Below are positions 11,701 through 17,812 of a stretch of 42,008 bases of DNA, piece after piece. The DNA comes from a virus. Below the pieces are notes generated by a model. It worked only from the letters and a program-made list of their open reading frames with translations, searched no databases and was not told the origin of the DNA. Where the stretch lies: the IMG/VR virus record IMGVR_UViG_3300012984_000023, positions 1 to 42,008 of that record. One strand, given 5' to 3'. How positions within the stretch are numbered: the stretch's first letter is position 1; each line of letters starts with the position of its first letter. A program made the position numbers and the translations under genes.

Positions 11701-14700
11701 TCCTTCGGGGAGACAGTGACCGAGTACCCGCCGGTCTGTCCACCAGGTGCGAGATACGCCTCAGAGCGGAGCCAGACCAGGTTCGGGGCGAAGTTCGTAA
11801 ACATCTTGTTAATCGTCGCGACGGCCTCCTTGCGAGGCTTGGTCAGAACGGCGTTCACGAGAGACTCGTACTCGGCAGCAGTGGTACCGTGGTCACGAAG
11901 AGCGGCAAGTGCCTGAACGAGGCGGTCCTCCGGGTGCTTCTGGCTCTTGCTGTCAGCGTCAATCTTGTTGATCGCGGCCATGACGCCCTCGCGCCACAGA
12001 GCGTCGACACCAGTTTGCGGATCTTCAGCCGTGAGGAACTGCATGAAGCCCTTGGTGAATCGACCGGTGTCTGCGTCCCACAATTGGTTCGTAACCTCGG
12101 TCGGAACGATCTCGATGAGCCTAGCGGCGAGCTGGTCGTCCGTATCCAGCAGGGCGTACACGTTCTCGGCAGTCAGACCCTTGGAAGCGTCGAGCTTCCG
12201 GATCGTGAGCGCTCGTGGCATGGCCTGCATGGCCGCTCGGAGGTAGGCGCGCAGGCGAGGCTGGATCTCCGCGAGAGCATCGTCAATCTCCTTATCATCC
12301 TTGCCAACGCCGTAGTTCGTGTAGGCCAGGCCTGTCTTGTGATCGAGAGACAGGTTCTTACCCTCAGCCATGATGATCTGGCCGAGAATGCGGATCCTGG
12401 TCGGACCAGAATCGGCTGCCTTGGCAATATCCTGCGGGTCATCCTTCCAGGTGCCCGTGTTCCAGTCGTTGTGGATCTGGAGGCGCTGCTTGGTCGTCGC
12501 GCGCGTTCCCTCGCCAGAGACGGCGTAGAGGGAGGCGTTGTCGCCGAGAGTACCCGTCAGCCCGACCTGAGTACCTGACTTGTAGTACAGGAGCTCGTCA
12601 ACAGGCACAGAGTCCAGGACAACGCGAGCTGCCTGGATCTTGTCGAGGTTTCGGTACTGAACGAACTTCTGCTGCACCAGGTCCGACTCGAAGTCGGGGT
12701 AGGTACGCTGAACGATGTCCACCGCTTGCTTGAGGGCGATCTGAAGGAAAGTCTCGCTGGAGTTCTCGGAGGGGTGGTAGTTTGCCAGCTCCAGCAGCCC
12801 CCAGCGGGCGTCTGTGCTCTTCAGGCCGACGTTCAGGCGGTCCTGAATCTGGTACAAGATGTTGAGGGCAGTGCGCTCCACCTGGTTTCTCGACATGGCA
12901 GCTTCGGTCGCACCCTTGACCTCTGCCGTGTTGACGAAGATGTTCTGGTAGTAGAGCCCAGCCTGGGGGTCGCCTTCCACAAACAGCGCCTGGAGAGTCT
13001 CCGGCGTTAGGTTGTTATAGTTCACGTGCCCGTTGCGGCGGAAGTCCTCCTCCTGTCGCGTCTGAAGCGTGACGTTGCTGACTGGCAGGCTCGCGGGCGC
13101 GAGCCTAGAGTTCTCTCGCGCGCGATCTTGGCGCACGGGCGGCTGAGCCTCGTCAGACTCCTGGATGATGGGCGCGAGCTGGCGAGTTTGGCGAGCGAAG
13201 CCAGTCATGATGACATGCTGGGCCAGGAACGTGAACTCCTTGTTGATCTTGAACGGTAGGTTCTCCAGGGTCTGTCGACCGTAGTCGGTAAGAGCCCGTC
13301 CCTGCGGAGAGCGACCGAGGGCCAGCCAGAACTCCTCGAACAGCTTCTTGGAGGGGCGGCCAGACTTGAGAGGCTTGAAGAGGTACTGGTTCAGGAACTC
13401 CTCGGAGACGAGCATGTCGCCTTCCTTGGTCGTGACAACCTCGCGCACGCGATCCGCGAACTGCTTCACGATCCTGCCGTACTGGTACTTCTCCTTGCCG
13501 TTGCCCGAGAGCTTGATGAGCGTAGCCTGGTCGAGTGCCGTGGTGTGGTAAGGCGTCTGAAGGATATCAAATCCACCGACCTGCTTACCACCGACGCCCT
13601 CCTCCGAGACACCGGCGTTGTAACTCGCTCCAGACCTACGATCGACCCACGCGTTCTGATCCAGGACGGTGTCGACCATCACGGAGAAGTCTCCGTCGAA
13701 GTCCATCGTCAGTCCCTGGATCATGGCGGCTGGCATCAGGTAAACACCGACCTCACGACCGTCGTACTCCTCTCCAACAGTATCTACGGAAACTTGGCCG
13801 AGGCCTAGGACGAAGGAGTTGACGTTGTCGGTCGGGTAGCGACGCTGCAGCATTCCAACTGCTCGCGCCGCGTCCACACCCATCTTGCCGTCCCAAGCGT
13901 CCTGGAGGATGGTGTTGGTCTTGCGCACGTAGTCGTTGATGATACCGGCGCGCAGTGCTCGGTCCTCGTCCGAGTTTGTCAGGATGCCCTCGGAGGCCTT
14001 CTTGAACCCCTCCCAGTCCGCCTCTAGTTGCTGTACGATCTGCTGGAGAGCGGTGGTCATTGGACCAGGGGCACCTATCGCCTTGGTCTCAGCGGCCTCT
14101 ACCACTCGTAGCCAGTTCTTGTAATCATTAATGAGCTTCGCTGGACCGGTGACCCAGTGGTAGCCCTCGGAGAACGGGGAGGGGTCAAGAGTTACCTTAC
14201 TCGACAGAGACACGCCTGGCACCGAGTTCTCTCGGGCCTTCGCGTCCTGGAGCACTAGCCTCGCGCGGGCAGCGCGGGCAACCTGGTTGGATCCTGCAGC
14301 ACCGGCGAGGTTCATGTTTTCCATCGCGTCGACAGCTGCGTCGCTGGTGAGCGTGCCGCCCATCTTCCGCACCTGCTGGAAGACGGCCATGCGCTCCTTG
14401 TCAGAGGCGGCGAGGAACGTCTTGCGGTCCATCGGGAGGTCGATGCCTGTCTTAGTCGACAGCTCAGAGATGGAGTCCCACAGGTTCTCGGACTGTCGAC
14501 GCTCCAGGAGGGCGTACGGGGCAGACATCGTCACACCACCTAGAGCACCACCAGCAGCAGCCCACGCGATGTCGTTCCAGGAGGGATCGCCGACGGCGTA
14601 GCCCCTGTAGAACGTCTCGATAGCTTCCTCGCTCGCCTCCGTGCTGGCAGTGACGAACATCGTGGCGAGCTTGCGGTTGTTACTGAGCAGGGTGCTCGCC

Positions 14701-16385
14701 TGGTACACGTCGTTGGCCGTGATGCCAACACCCTGCTTGATGACCTTGCGGCGGAGCGCCATGGCCCCAGCGGAGAAGGACTTTAGAAACTCTGCGGGAG
14801 CAAACACACCGGCGTTGGCGCGGGCCGCGATCGCGTTGCCAGCGTCGTCCAGGTAATACGTGACGGCACCGTGCTCGACACGGCTCGTGGCAGCGCGCTT
14901 GGCTGCGACGTTCTTCGCGAGCCTAGAGCCGGGTGCCGACTTCAGAACACTGGAAAGAACGTTGTCCGTCAGCTTGCCGATACCCGTGGCCTCGTTCGCG
15001 ACCTTGGCCCCAGCCGTCATACCCTTGGCGAGACCGGCAGGCAGCTTCATCTGGACCGCGTTGAGTCCCATCGCTCCGAACATCGCGAGGCGCTGAGTGT
15101 CTGACATCTGCTGGTACTGCCCAGTCTGTGGGTTCCACGTCCGACCTTCGATGAGATCGCTCGTGTCTCCCACGATCTGACCGGCGATGCCCAGCTGGTA
15201 GGTCGTCGGGTACGCAACCGCCTTGGCAGCAGTGTTGTATCCACGCAGGAAGGCAGAGCCTTCCTCCACTGCCCGAGCAGAGTTGGCGAATCGGGCAGCC
15301 GCGCCCGCTGCGCCTGGAACTCGGGCGAGACTGGACAAGTTGCCTGTGAACAGAGTGGCAAGGTCAGCGGTGGTACCGACGAGCTGGGCACCGTGGAGGA
15401 AGTTGGCCTTGGCCTCGCTCCCCTCCTCGGCAGCCATCTCCATCGCGGTCTGGTCGTCCCAAGGATCGCGCTCTCCAGCGAGCTGAGCCGCGACACCCTC
15501 GAAGAGGTTACCGAACGTCGCCGTATTTGAGCTAAACGCCTGCGAGTACGCGCCGATCTGCCGACCGAGGCGCATGTCCTCGCCGCTAGCCTCAGCTGCC
15601 TCCACCTGAGCGTCGGCACGAGCCCAGTTGTCGCGGAGCTGGTCAAGGTTCAGCAGAGACCCGCCGAGACCTACCAGACCACCGATGACGGTACCAGCGA
15701 GCGTACCGACACCAGGGGCGATCGCAGTACCGATGAGGGCACCCGTACCTGCGGAGGCGAGCGTCGCGCCACCGACGATAGCAGCGTCCTCGCCCTTACC
15801 CATGTTGGCGACCTTGTTCTGGACCGCGCTTTCGAACTCCTTGCCAGACTTGTAGTTCTTGACGTCGGTCTCCAAGCCCTCCGAGACCTTCTTGAGCTCA
15901 GCCGCCATTCCATCTTGGTCTTCGCCGTAGTTACGATACAGGCGGCGCTGCTCCTGCGGATCCAGCATGAACTGGGCCATGAGCGCGTTGGCGTCCTGGA
16001 CGTCGTAGTCCTGGAAGATATTGCCGGTCTTCTTGCCCTCAAACCACGTGTCACCGTAGTTGAAGTGGTTACTGCCCTCACTACCGTTGTACAGCGCCAC
16101 TCCGGTGAAGTCTGAGCGACCGTACGGATTAACGCCGGTCTCTTCAGCGTCCTGCTGCTGCTTATACATCCGCGCGAGGAAGGTGTCGTCCACCAGCGCG
16201 TTGTTGCTGGATCCTGTCTGCCCGCCCGTGAACCAGGCTGGTGAGGAGTTCTTAACGAAGTCCCGCCAGTTTGGCTCAGCAGAGTCTGCTCGCTGGTCCC
16301 TCTGCTCCTTGCCAGCAGGAGCCCAAGCTCCACCAGTCATGGGAAGGTCTCGCCAGGAGGTCGTACCGGAATCGTCTGTGGCCAC
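2739..16385 (-). CDS. Giant 4,548-aa putative ejected virion protein with RNA-polymerase-like DFDGD motif
   Basis: One uninterrupted frame of 13,647 bases covers a third of the window. Residues about 201-246 are a glycine-zipper-like hydrophobic stretch and 605-625 a second one. Residues 849-851 (RYP) and 894-899 (MDFDGD), with VYLMP at 883-887, resemble the beta-prime double-psi beta-barrel of cellular RNA polymerases (RAP..., then NADFDGD). Other hydrophobic helices lie near 3,900-3,970, followed by an amphipathic charged region. A poly-Gly linker near 4,480-4,496 precedes a basic C-terminus. Size, place beside the portal and membrane-like segments suggest an internal protein ejected with the DNA, as in N4 or crAss-like phages. 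The start at 16385 is GTG, only 6 bases past a TATACT box, so the message may be leaderless. The in-frame ATG at 16340 is the alternative, but neither start has a clear ribosome site. The virion role is inferred. The polymerase idea is plausible but unproven, because I cannot place the partner barrel with its lysines. Confidence 0.75.
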   Translation of the reverse strand: MATDDSGTTSWRDLPMTGGAWAPAGKEQRDQRADSAEPNWRDFVKNSSPAWFTGGQTGSSNNALVDDTFLARMYKQQQDAEETGVNPYGRSDFTGVALYNGSEGSNHFNYGDTWFEGKKTGNIFQDYDVQDANALMAQFMLDPQEQRRLYRNYGEDQDGMAAELKKVSEGLETDVKNYKSGKEFESAVQNKVANMGKGEDAAIVGGATLASAGTGALIGTAIAPGVGTLAGTVIGGLVGLGGSLLNLDQLRDNWARADAQVEAAEASGEDMRLGRQIGAYSQAFSSNTATFGNLFEGVAAQLAGERDPWDDQTAMEMAAEEGSEAKANFLHGAQLVGTTADLATLFTGNLSSLARVPGAAGAAARFANSARAVEEGSAFLRGYNTAAKAVAYPTTYQLGIAGQIVGDTSDLIEGRTWNPQTGQYQQMSDTQRLAMFGAMGLNAVQMKLPAGLAKGMTAGAKVANEATGIGKLTDNVLSSVLKSAPGSRLAKNVAAKRAATSRVEHGAVTYYLDDAGNAIAARANAGVFAPAEFLKSFSAGAMALRRKVIKQGVGITANDVYQASTLLSNNRKLATMFVTASTEASEEAIETFYRGYAVGDPSWNDIAWAAAGGALGGVTMSAPYALLERRQSENLWDSISELSTKTGIDLPMDRKTFLAASDKERMAVFQQVRKMGGTLTSDAAVDAMENMNLAGAAGSNQVARAARARLVLQDAKARENSVPGVSLSSKVTLDPSPFSEGYHWVTGPAKLINDYKNWLRVVEAAETKAIGAPGPMTTALQQIVQQLEADWEGFKKASEGILTNSDEDRALRAGIINDYVRKTNTILQDAWDGKMGVDAARAVGMLQRRYPTDNVNSFVLGLGQVSVDTVGEEYDGREVGVYLMPAAMIQGLTMDFDGDFSVMVDTVLDQNAWVDRRSGASYNAGVSEEGVGGKQVGGFDILQTPYHTTALDQATLIKLSGNGKEKYQYGRIVKQFADRVREVVTTKEGDMLVSEEFLNQYLFKPLKSGRPSKKLFEEFWLALGRSPQGRALTDYGRQTLENLPFKINKEFTFLAQHVIMTGFARQTRQLAPIIQESDEAQPPVRQDRARENSRLAPASLPVSNVTLQTRQEEDFRRNGHVNYNNLTPETLQALFVEGDPQAGLYYQNIFVNTAEVKGATEAAMSRNQVERTALNILYQIQDRLNVGLKSTDARWGLLELANYHPSENSSETFLQIALKQAVDIVQRTYPDFESDLVQQKFVQYRNLDKIQAARVVLDSVPVDELLYYKSGTQVGLTGTLGDNASLYAVSGEGTRATTKQRLQIHNDWNTGTWKDDPQDIAKAADSGPTRIRILGQIIMAEGKNLSLDHKTGLAYTNYGVGKDDKEIDDALAEIQPRLRAYLRAAMQAMPRALTIRKLDASKGLTAENVYALLDTDDQLAARLIEIVPTEVTNQLWDADTGRFTKGFMQFLTAEDPQTGVDALWREGVMAAINKIDADSKSQKHPEDRLVQALAALRDHGTTAAEYESLVNAVLTKPRKEAVATINKMFTNFAPNLVWLRSEAYLAPGGQTGGYSVTVSPKDQKEALTELADTLDKLDKSLRERAKFEEDSFLVGEMLREETNSGGGPATRAVQARLDFLKKLGSLRGPTMRVNAIVYSGLVRSGTADKGTSDLGFEALAAYAAAADPRVFGVGDVQIAGDQAAYSEYDLYLHPEILLHEARIMTGSGAYIKWPGLTPELVGRMYNDPIFKPLIDAVIDPAIYDTDTVVGVGVQRYNFSVSPDGKARGLGGILTRDGHGGTTIHLPQLGDTRQGKILAAAMADAQTPTGEWQRYAIMYYHALMAQRSDGTATDQEMHDTAVEALELAGEIVQDIADLSDGELKKYKKHLEYSLQGSYDNPALKQEVEVARKQLIANKAELSKGLKKMGVDEKAIDALARELEASIEGKSLGKALYDSYTPKLEVKDPRTGKVSKFFDPEQKMRLQQKLVDYGSLLATNVNKNSNEILALQREVRNRDVLTEFPSEDSWTRIASALFNHEVAQYLSLGSIGSSMGLIDTKEIVQGEYGDLADDTQSFFVQRILDDRNGLLSSTRAISDPQSRGTKSGRDIARKHLNLIYGQDRKKIEHHTHLSVSRTIQALNADTTSAATTGIATGGVLPEMMWKPSQATEYRWSVKPTVPPREVLLTQDELESRVYNQSTDRMDPDPEGWYRVRTDAEGRSWMLGDLVGRTYTQVMVNYTNKNGEKVSVPLSELFRDTTMFPLAAAFNPEDEAQAALFHTSPELIRDALRVATARGGKLIGAKDITIAASYYHPNDAPAGETNAYVYQGAYNWAEPSIILSPLAGIIDVNGLVRKTSRTSLDALKKNMPALYNAVLQTDAGEAVRAVTDAEGKVNYGGLLSLLVSNHMKTAQGYAGDSFPPQYIHVAENLYKLMTMVRVNFDGNVHVFSLAEVMAAGGDFTAIPGAPAGLAAAAAVTSDVIFFPTDHQNIYFDRVKLQAGQPLWNGTWDNDLLRTIYPGMFEPNQDTEDPLDALAKSSFVARRAGTFVSLRPLTSYKDKRQSVVAFKARTDARGAALEVRNKYSNIDPSNPGLFERYEADSKKVLDDVLGALHSTEQARASVLDSIRATLSKDIVVPYRKYSVPIAREQKQPDNYRNRPKGLVWRITNKGTGKSLTETSFDGLFNSKKEIPPAPLDVAVWDVGVEFAHIEDSETQLNTALAEIRRALDAGFELILEDSTGGSLDAALRQELFRKGYIVADTISQPNNDESMTADERAISTRLQATNLLDVNNRILAFGVEGFPLFEQAGVIQKSETADALSTYVGSQLLSLSGIPGARMANPLGDDIGGKQARVVYDGIQKELSAIDAATATKSKAVTPIIDHLVTQSFQGKDPKPGEREKVEKALLVSLRKTRQYNPDTLRPREDLAPGSEYFLEEGDVFFLNLGDDVILWRAGYDPIPGSGVSSTHLINQLKTEIKSGDVRFGLAINSYKPQQGISFREAFLSRMDLIGETTWDVKQRIPLSELYTKILMNVFKTTSQVEPSTLPYQLPENLTRFTTFWGNNADIDGKQTSVLRIGTLNDSSALFGHSFVESVVKAFKLYTDEQWAEIQASYDSGDNSEYTSALAKAREAVNDRVRRLIGKGGLYGSEPRQIQRELAKMAAENQSLGKVFSDLLGVTGLGTTADAIAHQQIAAAIILNATIPGTDVEHLLSSNGLANSDTTVEGLHILGAFFDDRPGTDAVKQVLLRQQEKRLHTFLPNARLSADGHRVLIDVVSNKPVKKGEKPETITLTLTMQLPLAQVSSDDAPVLQRQAAERKHKQGLSRNQEASLYLQASGAVPSTDPNADKAAKRILPPATAKQLFGRLADAEVAPMPVPLSAKAQLILDMEERILQESKQAVSFEEWEDEGRQYEKDRLEFANEYMNGNLELVDHMVRLLYWRRKKEGAKFGDVEYGWVSPTEAAGALAYFKSQMKNNRFPMFGAPTGAMDAAAVYLIAEQAWALRQEGKNYFIPSNDLTVERADNSKGTPRKSKAVKVKMTEKPADNATWREFLGYYMDVALAELYVTKRESYDEITASAMLQTFQPYYANELHGARLQTTLPAEMGVFDPELERFIVSLDRDKLDAIADDPLISDDFQEAFFQNLALDYTISPEYSHSIPEKVLKGIKSRRKAWDHGIRVLQRDIDGSDMTRGKVVKRSRDHHRAETLSNTVVQMSILARTANPTLMLPSILEQGARLGTANIANVMTGPTANRFGEIGILLNDTIDSFTDNKGVQSVLNSVFNSSPYVREGGSVKLNRAIQKTLRWQSWTRSNRSASKTFVEAVARSLVAAPGAFGGLTLESAMRILKADPGQFKATYGDLWEMGERAVAESFGTRQVGATYIMNKGLSALSNGNPAVAAVSDLALRGPLAFAGYLGNVFINMTGLQGVSALMDTGAAVIMGRSKKKGVQEFGQEMLKQAQTEIDFANAVIRGGVTHAGLFLLAMMAQGLLGNDDEWERRKKLEEEGIIGLAWDIRKVENDWRNAEAIYLEDVPLIGDLLAGKFGVAVGEDGGVIAPVAPAWWLKSIISPFIGIARFTRSGNYLDVIDGYADALGSMPLADNLTSSFAGIAQTNALLFQRSVDADNKDLVTDSDIANSYNWMTKIFMNYERIYGEWGFLNTLYTGLDNYQRDPFARVDLNSEGQEQTDKLGQPMESTMQEERLNGAGEMYEGDSGYSGTQGIFRAYGSQRFGVGLFNTAMSVFTGFDKTNMRWNMPVREMKIQKQEITEDADVASIILSVWNEKDGHEILNEQGAAAIARSLHVGLLNADSPALDNIYLSNEQRFAASKILLEELVNQGMEDGLTLEEAKRNASDLFYGDPERDYIEPLYDAIWSKNKFRDTIPTSPTTTYQFLNTTFTMGPDGKLWATGIERAQFSPNFAGIALGNLGLQQYAGAGDLQPINSNLSIDERLNSMDPIGNVNLGMRSMTKVDESQATVRDEDIVKQLDEIIDAILDIPRDGGGGGGYGSGGGGSYARNTYMPYLPQSRSPYWENIPTLYSNTPNIRRVQIRRERFSAERGRLLQWQ

Positions 16386-16390
16386 GGACC

Positions 16391-16399
16391 CAGTATACC
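16391..16399 (-). promoter_or_regulatory. Promoter-like GGTATACTG before the giant gene
   Basis: On the minus strand GGTATACTG matches the recurrent GGTATAATG element with one change. The TATACT box ends 6 bases before the GTG at 16385, so a transcript starting at the usual distance would begin at or near that GTG. A CGCGCG-CT-CGCGCG hairpin (16407-16420) lies immediately upstream. No -35 box is apparent. Confidence 0.5.
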
Positions 16400-16549
16400 A
16401 CGAGCACGCGCGCTCGCGCGCGATGCCCCGCCCTGCCGGGCGAGACCTGCCGGAGCTAACGAGCGACTTCTATAGGCACGATCGACGCTCGCCCATAGAT
16501 GACCCTATCTAGAGACACAGTTTGAAACCCTCCTGTATCTGTGAAGCCA

Positions 16550-16563
16550 CTGGTAGTTACCAG
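16550..16563. promoter_or_regulatory. Perfect inverted repeat, possible operator
   Basis: CTGGTA-GT-TACCAG is a perfect 6+6 dyad in the divergent intergenic region. It is short and could bind a dimeric regulator. No further copy was noticed. Confidence 0.25.
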
Positions 16564-16815
16564 GCCCTTTGTTTCTAAAAGCCTTGAGTTGGGAAATTTT
16601 TTGGGGCAGATCCTTTGATAATAATAAAAATATTAAAGACACTATATACCCCCCTATAATAGTTACTTTTAAGTATCTCATTGTGTTCAGAGCCGAGGGC
16701 TCTACAAGTGTTACGTGAAGGTTTCTAGTTGACACAGGTTAGTGTCTAGTTTTTTGTTTGGTTTTTTGGTACAAGTAATCCATATGGTTACCGACCTCTA
16801 CCGAAAGGTACAGTT

Positions 16816-17052
16816 ATGAATCTCGTTGATGCACTCAGTCAGCAAGGTGAAGACGTTCGGACCATGGAGCAGCGTGAGCTCATCCAGGACCGTGCAGCCT
16901 TGCTTCGCTGGGATCCTATCGATCTCGCCATTGAGATGGAGCTCAATCCGCTCTTCAAGCAGCGCGTTGAGACCATCCTCAAGTACGGCGAGGAGCAGAT
17001 CATCCGCATCGACAAGCGGATCGATCACATTAAGAAGTCATTGGCTTCTTAA
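16816..17052 (+). CDS. Small acidic helical protein, unknown function
   Basis: This 78-residue protein is rich in Glu, Asp, Leu, Ile and Arg and predicted to be nearly all helix. Its C-terminal half (about residues 45-75) alternates hydrophobic and charged residues like a short coiled coil and ends in a Lys/Ser tail. The ATG has a good ribosome site (GAAAGG, 7 bases upstream). It stands alone as a one-gene unit: AT-rich promoter-like sequence before it, a terminator hairpin 7 bases after its stop, then 1 kb without genes. Such an isolated first gene at the divergent region may be early. I do not recognise a family. Confidence 0.75.
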   Translation: MNLVDALSQQGEDVRTMEQRELIQDRAALLRWDPIDLAIEMELNPLFKQRVETILKYGEEQIIRIDKRIDHIKKSLAS

Positions 17053-17058
17053 GGAAGT

Positions 17059-17087
17059 GGCTAGCCTTCGGGCTAGCTATTTTCTTT
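17059..17087 (+). terminator. Intrinsic terminator after the first plus-strand gene
   Basis: GCTAGCC-TTCG-GGCTAGC (17060-17077, extended by a G-T pair) is a perfect 7-bp stem with a UUCG-type tetraloop. TATTTTCTTT follows directly. This is a standard Rho-independent terminator closing the gene at 16816-17052. Confidence 0.85.
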
Positions 17088-17157
17088 AATCAGGACTAGT
17101 AGCACGTGGGACGGCATAGTAAAATGACCCAGTCTCTATTCTAGCTAATTGCGCTTG

Positions 17158-17308
17158 CGCCACTTGGAGAGTGGCGTAACCGACAATCTAGCGTGGAACG
17201 TGCACTAGTCCAACTATTATAAAAATAGCTTCAGCCCGTTGGGCTTCCAGCTACTCATAAGCAAATACATTTCCATTGCTATTAGCGTAGTCCAGCTCCA
17301 AGAGCTGG
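17158..17308. repeat. Three short hairpins in the left part of the non-coding region
   Basis: CGCCACT / AGTGGCG (17158-17176, 5-base loop), AGCCC-GTT-GGGCT (17233-17245) and CCAGCTC-CAA-GAGCTGG (17292-17308) are perfect stems with loops of 3 to 5 bases. None is followed by a T-run, so they are not ordinary terminators. Confidence 0.55.
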
Positions 17309-17358
17309 GGCTCCAAGAGAGTTAGTCGAGCTCCACAGTTACGCTCTCTCTATGCCGT

Positions 17359-17421
17359 ACCAGGGGCGTAACCGGCGTAACCGGCCAGGCCGGGTCACCC
17401 GGTTACAGCGTTTCCCCTGGT
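17359..17421. repeat. Long inverted repeat enclosing part of the CCGGTTAC cluster
   Basis: ACCAGGGG (17359-17366) and CCCCTGGT (17414-17421) pair perfectly. Between them GTAACCGG copies can pair with CCGGTTAC at 17399-17406, giving a possible cruciform or branched RNA. ACCAGGGG recurs at about 17533. Confidence 0.5.
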
Positions 17422-17599
17422 AAACGTACAAGTAACCGGTTGTAACCGGTTTTTTTCTCAAACTTGGTAGAATGAAAGAAAGTTTGCACCGCAGGCCGGT
17501 TACGTCCGGTTACGCGGGCGAAACTGCCCATCTACCAGGGGTGTTGCGTAACCAGCAGGCCGGTTACGGGCCGGTTCGGCCCGGTTACGCCCGGTTACG
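17368..17599. repeat. Cluster of CCGGTTAC repeats in both orientations
   Basis: There are ten perfect copies of the 8-mer. CCGGTTAC occurs at 17399, 17496, 17506, 17560, 17581 and 17591, and the complement GTAACCGG at 17368, 17377, 17432 and 17442. Near-copies occur at 17175, 17546 and 17571. Several pairs are spaced 9-10 bases apart, one helical turn, as with iterons or operator arrays. GTAACCGGTT at 17442 runs into a T-run. The cluster may bind a replication initiator or regulator. No in-window gene is an obvious candidate for that protein. Confidence 0.8.
17466..17474 (+). promoter_or_regulatory. Promoter-like GGTAGAATG
   Basis: One mismatch to the recurrent GGTATAATG element, located inside the repeat region and upstream of the GGCT-loop hairpins. 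It would drive a non-coding leader of about 650 bases before the next gene at 18119. It could be a chance match. Confidence 0.3.
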
Positions 17600-17733
17600 C
17601 TCATCGTCTTCATCGTGCATGGCACACTCCTCGCTACCGCTCGTCGTGTGATAGCATCTCGGAGAGTGCCTGGATCTAGGTGTTAGTGCTGAAGAGGGTG
17701 TCGGTAGACTTCTGTACTAGACTAGACACTGTT

Positions 17734-17805
17734 GAGCTCTGGCTAGAGCTCGGGAGCTGGCTAGCTCCTGTTGCTGGCTAGCGTAGGAGACTGGCTAGTC
17801 TCTAC
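17734..17805 (+). repeat. Four tandem hairpins with identical GGCT loops
   Basis: GAGCTCT-GGCT-AGAGCTC (17734-17751), GGAGCT-GGCT-AGCTCC (17753-17768), GCT-GGCT-AGC (17773-17782) and GAGACT-GGCT-AGTCTC (17787-17802) follow one another. The last extends to 17783-17805 with one bulged G. The core CTGGCTAG is constant while the outer arms change on both sides so that pairing is kept. That pattern argues that the structure is what matters. No coding frame or T-run accompanies them. Confidence 0.75.
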
Positions 17806-17812
17806 AAGTAGG

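Larger units (their letters stand above)
16386..16815. other. Divergent control region between the giant gene and the plus-strand genes
   Basis: No gene is seen in these 430 bases. The left part is GC-rich with small hairpins. The middle (about 16600-16680) is conspicuously AT-rich and contains CCCCCCTATAATAG, with a TATAAT at 16655-16660 that could serve the plus-strand gene at 16816, although no good -35 lies before it. A perfect TTGACA occurs at 16729-16734 without a matching -10. CTGGTA-GT-TACCAG at 16550-16563 is a perfect inverted repeat and a possible operator. These are visible sequence features, and their use as promoters or operators is inference. Confidence 0.5.

Noticed and set aside
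17472-17648. 58-codon frame beginning in the GGTAGAATG element
   Set aside because: It runs through the CCGGTTAC repeats, has no ribosome site and yields a repeat-driven protein without sensible features.
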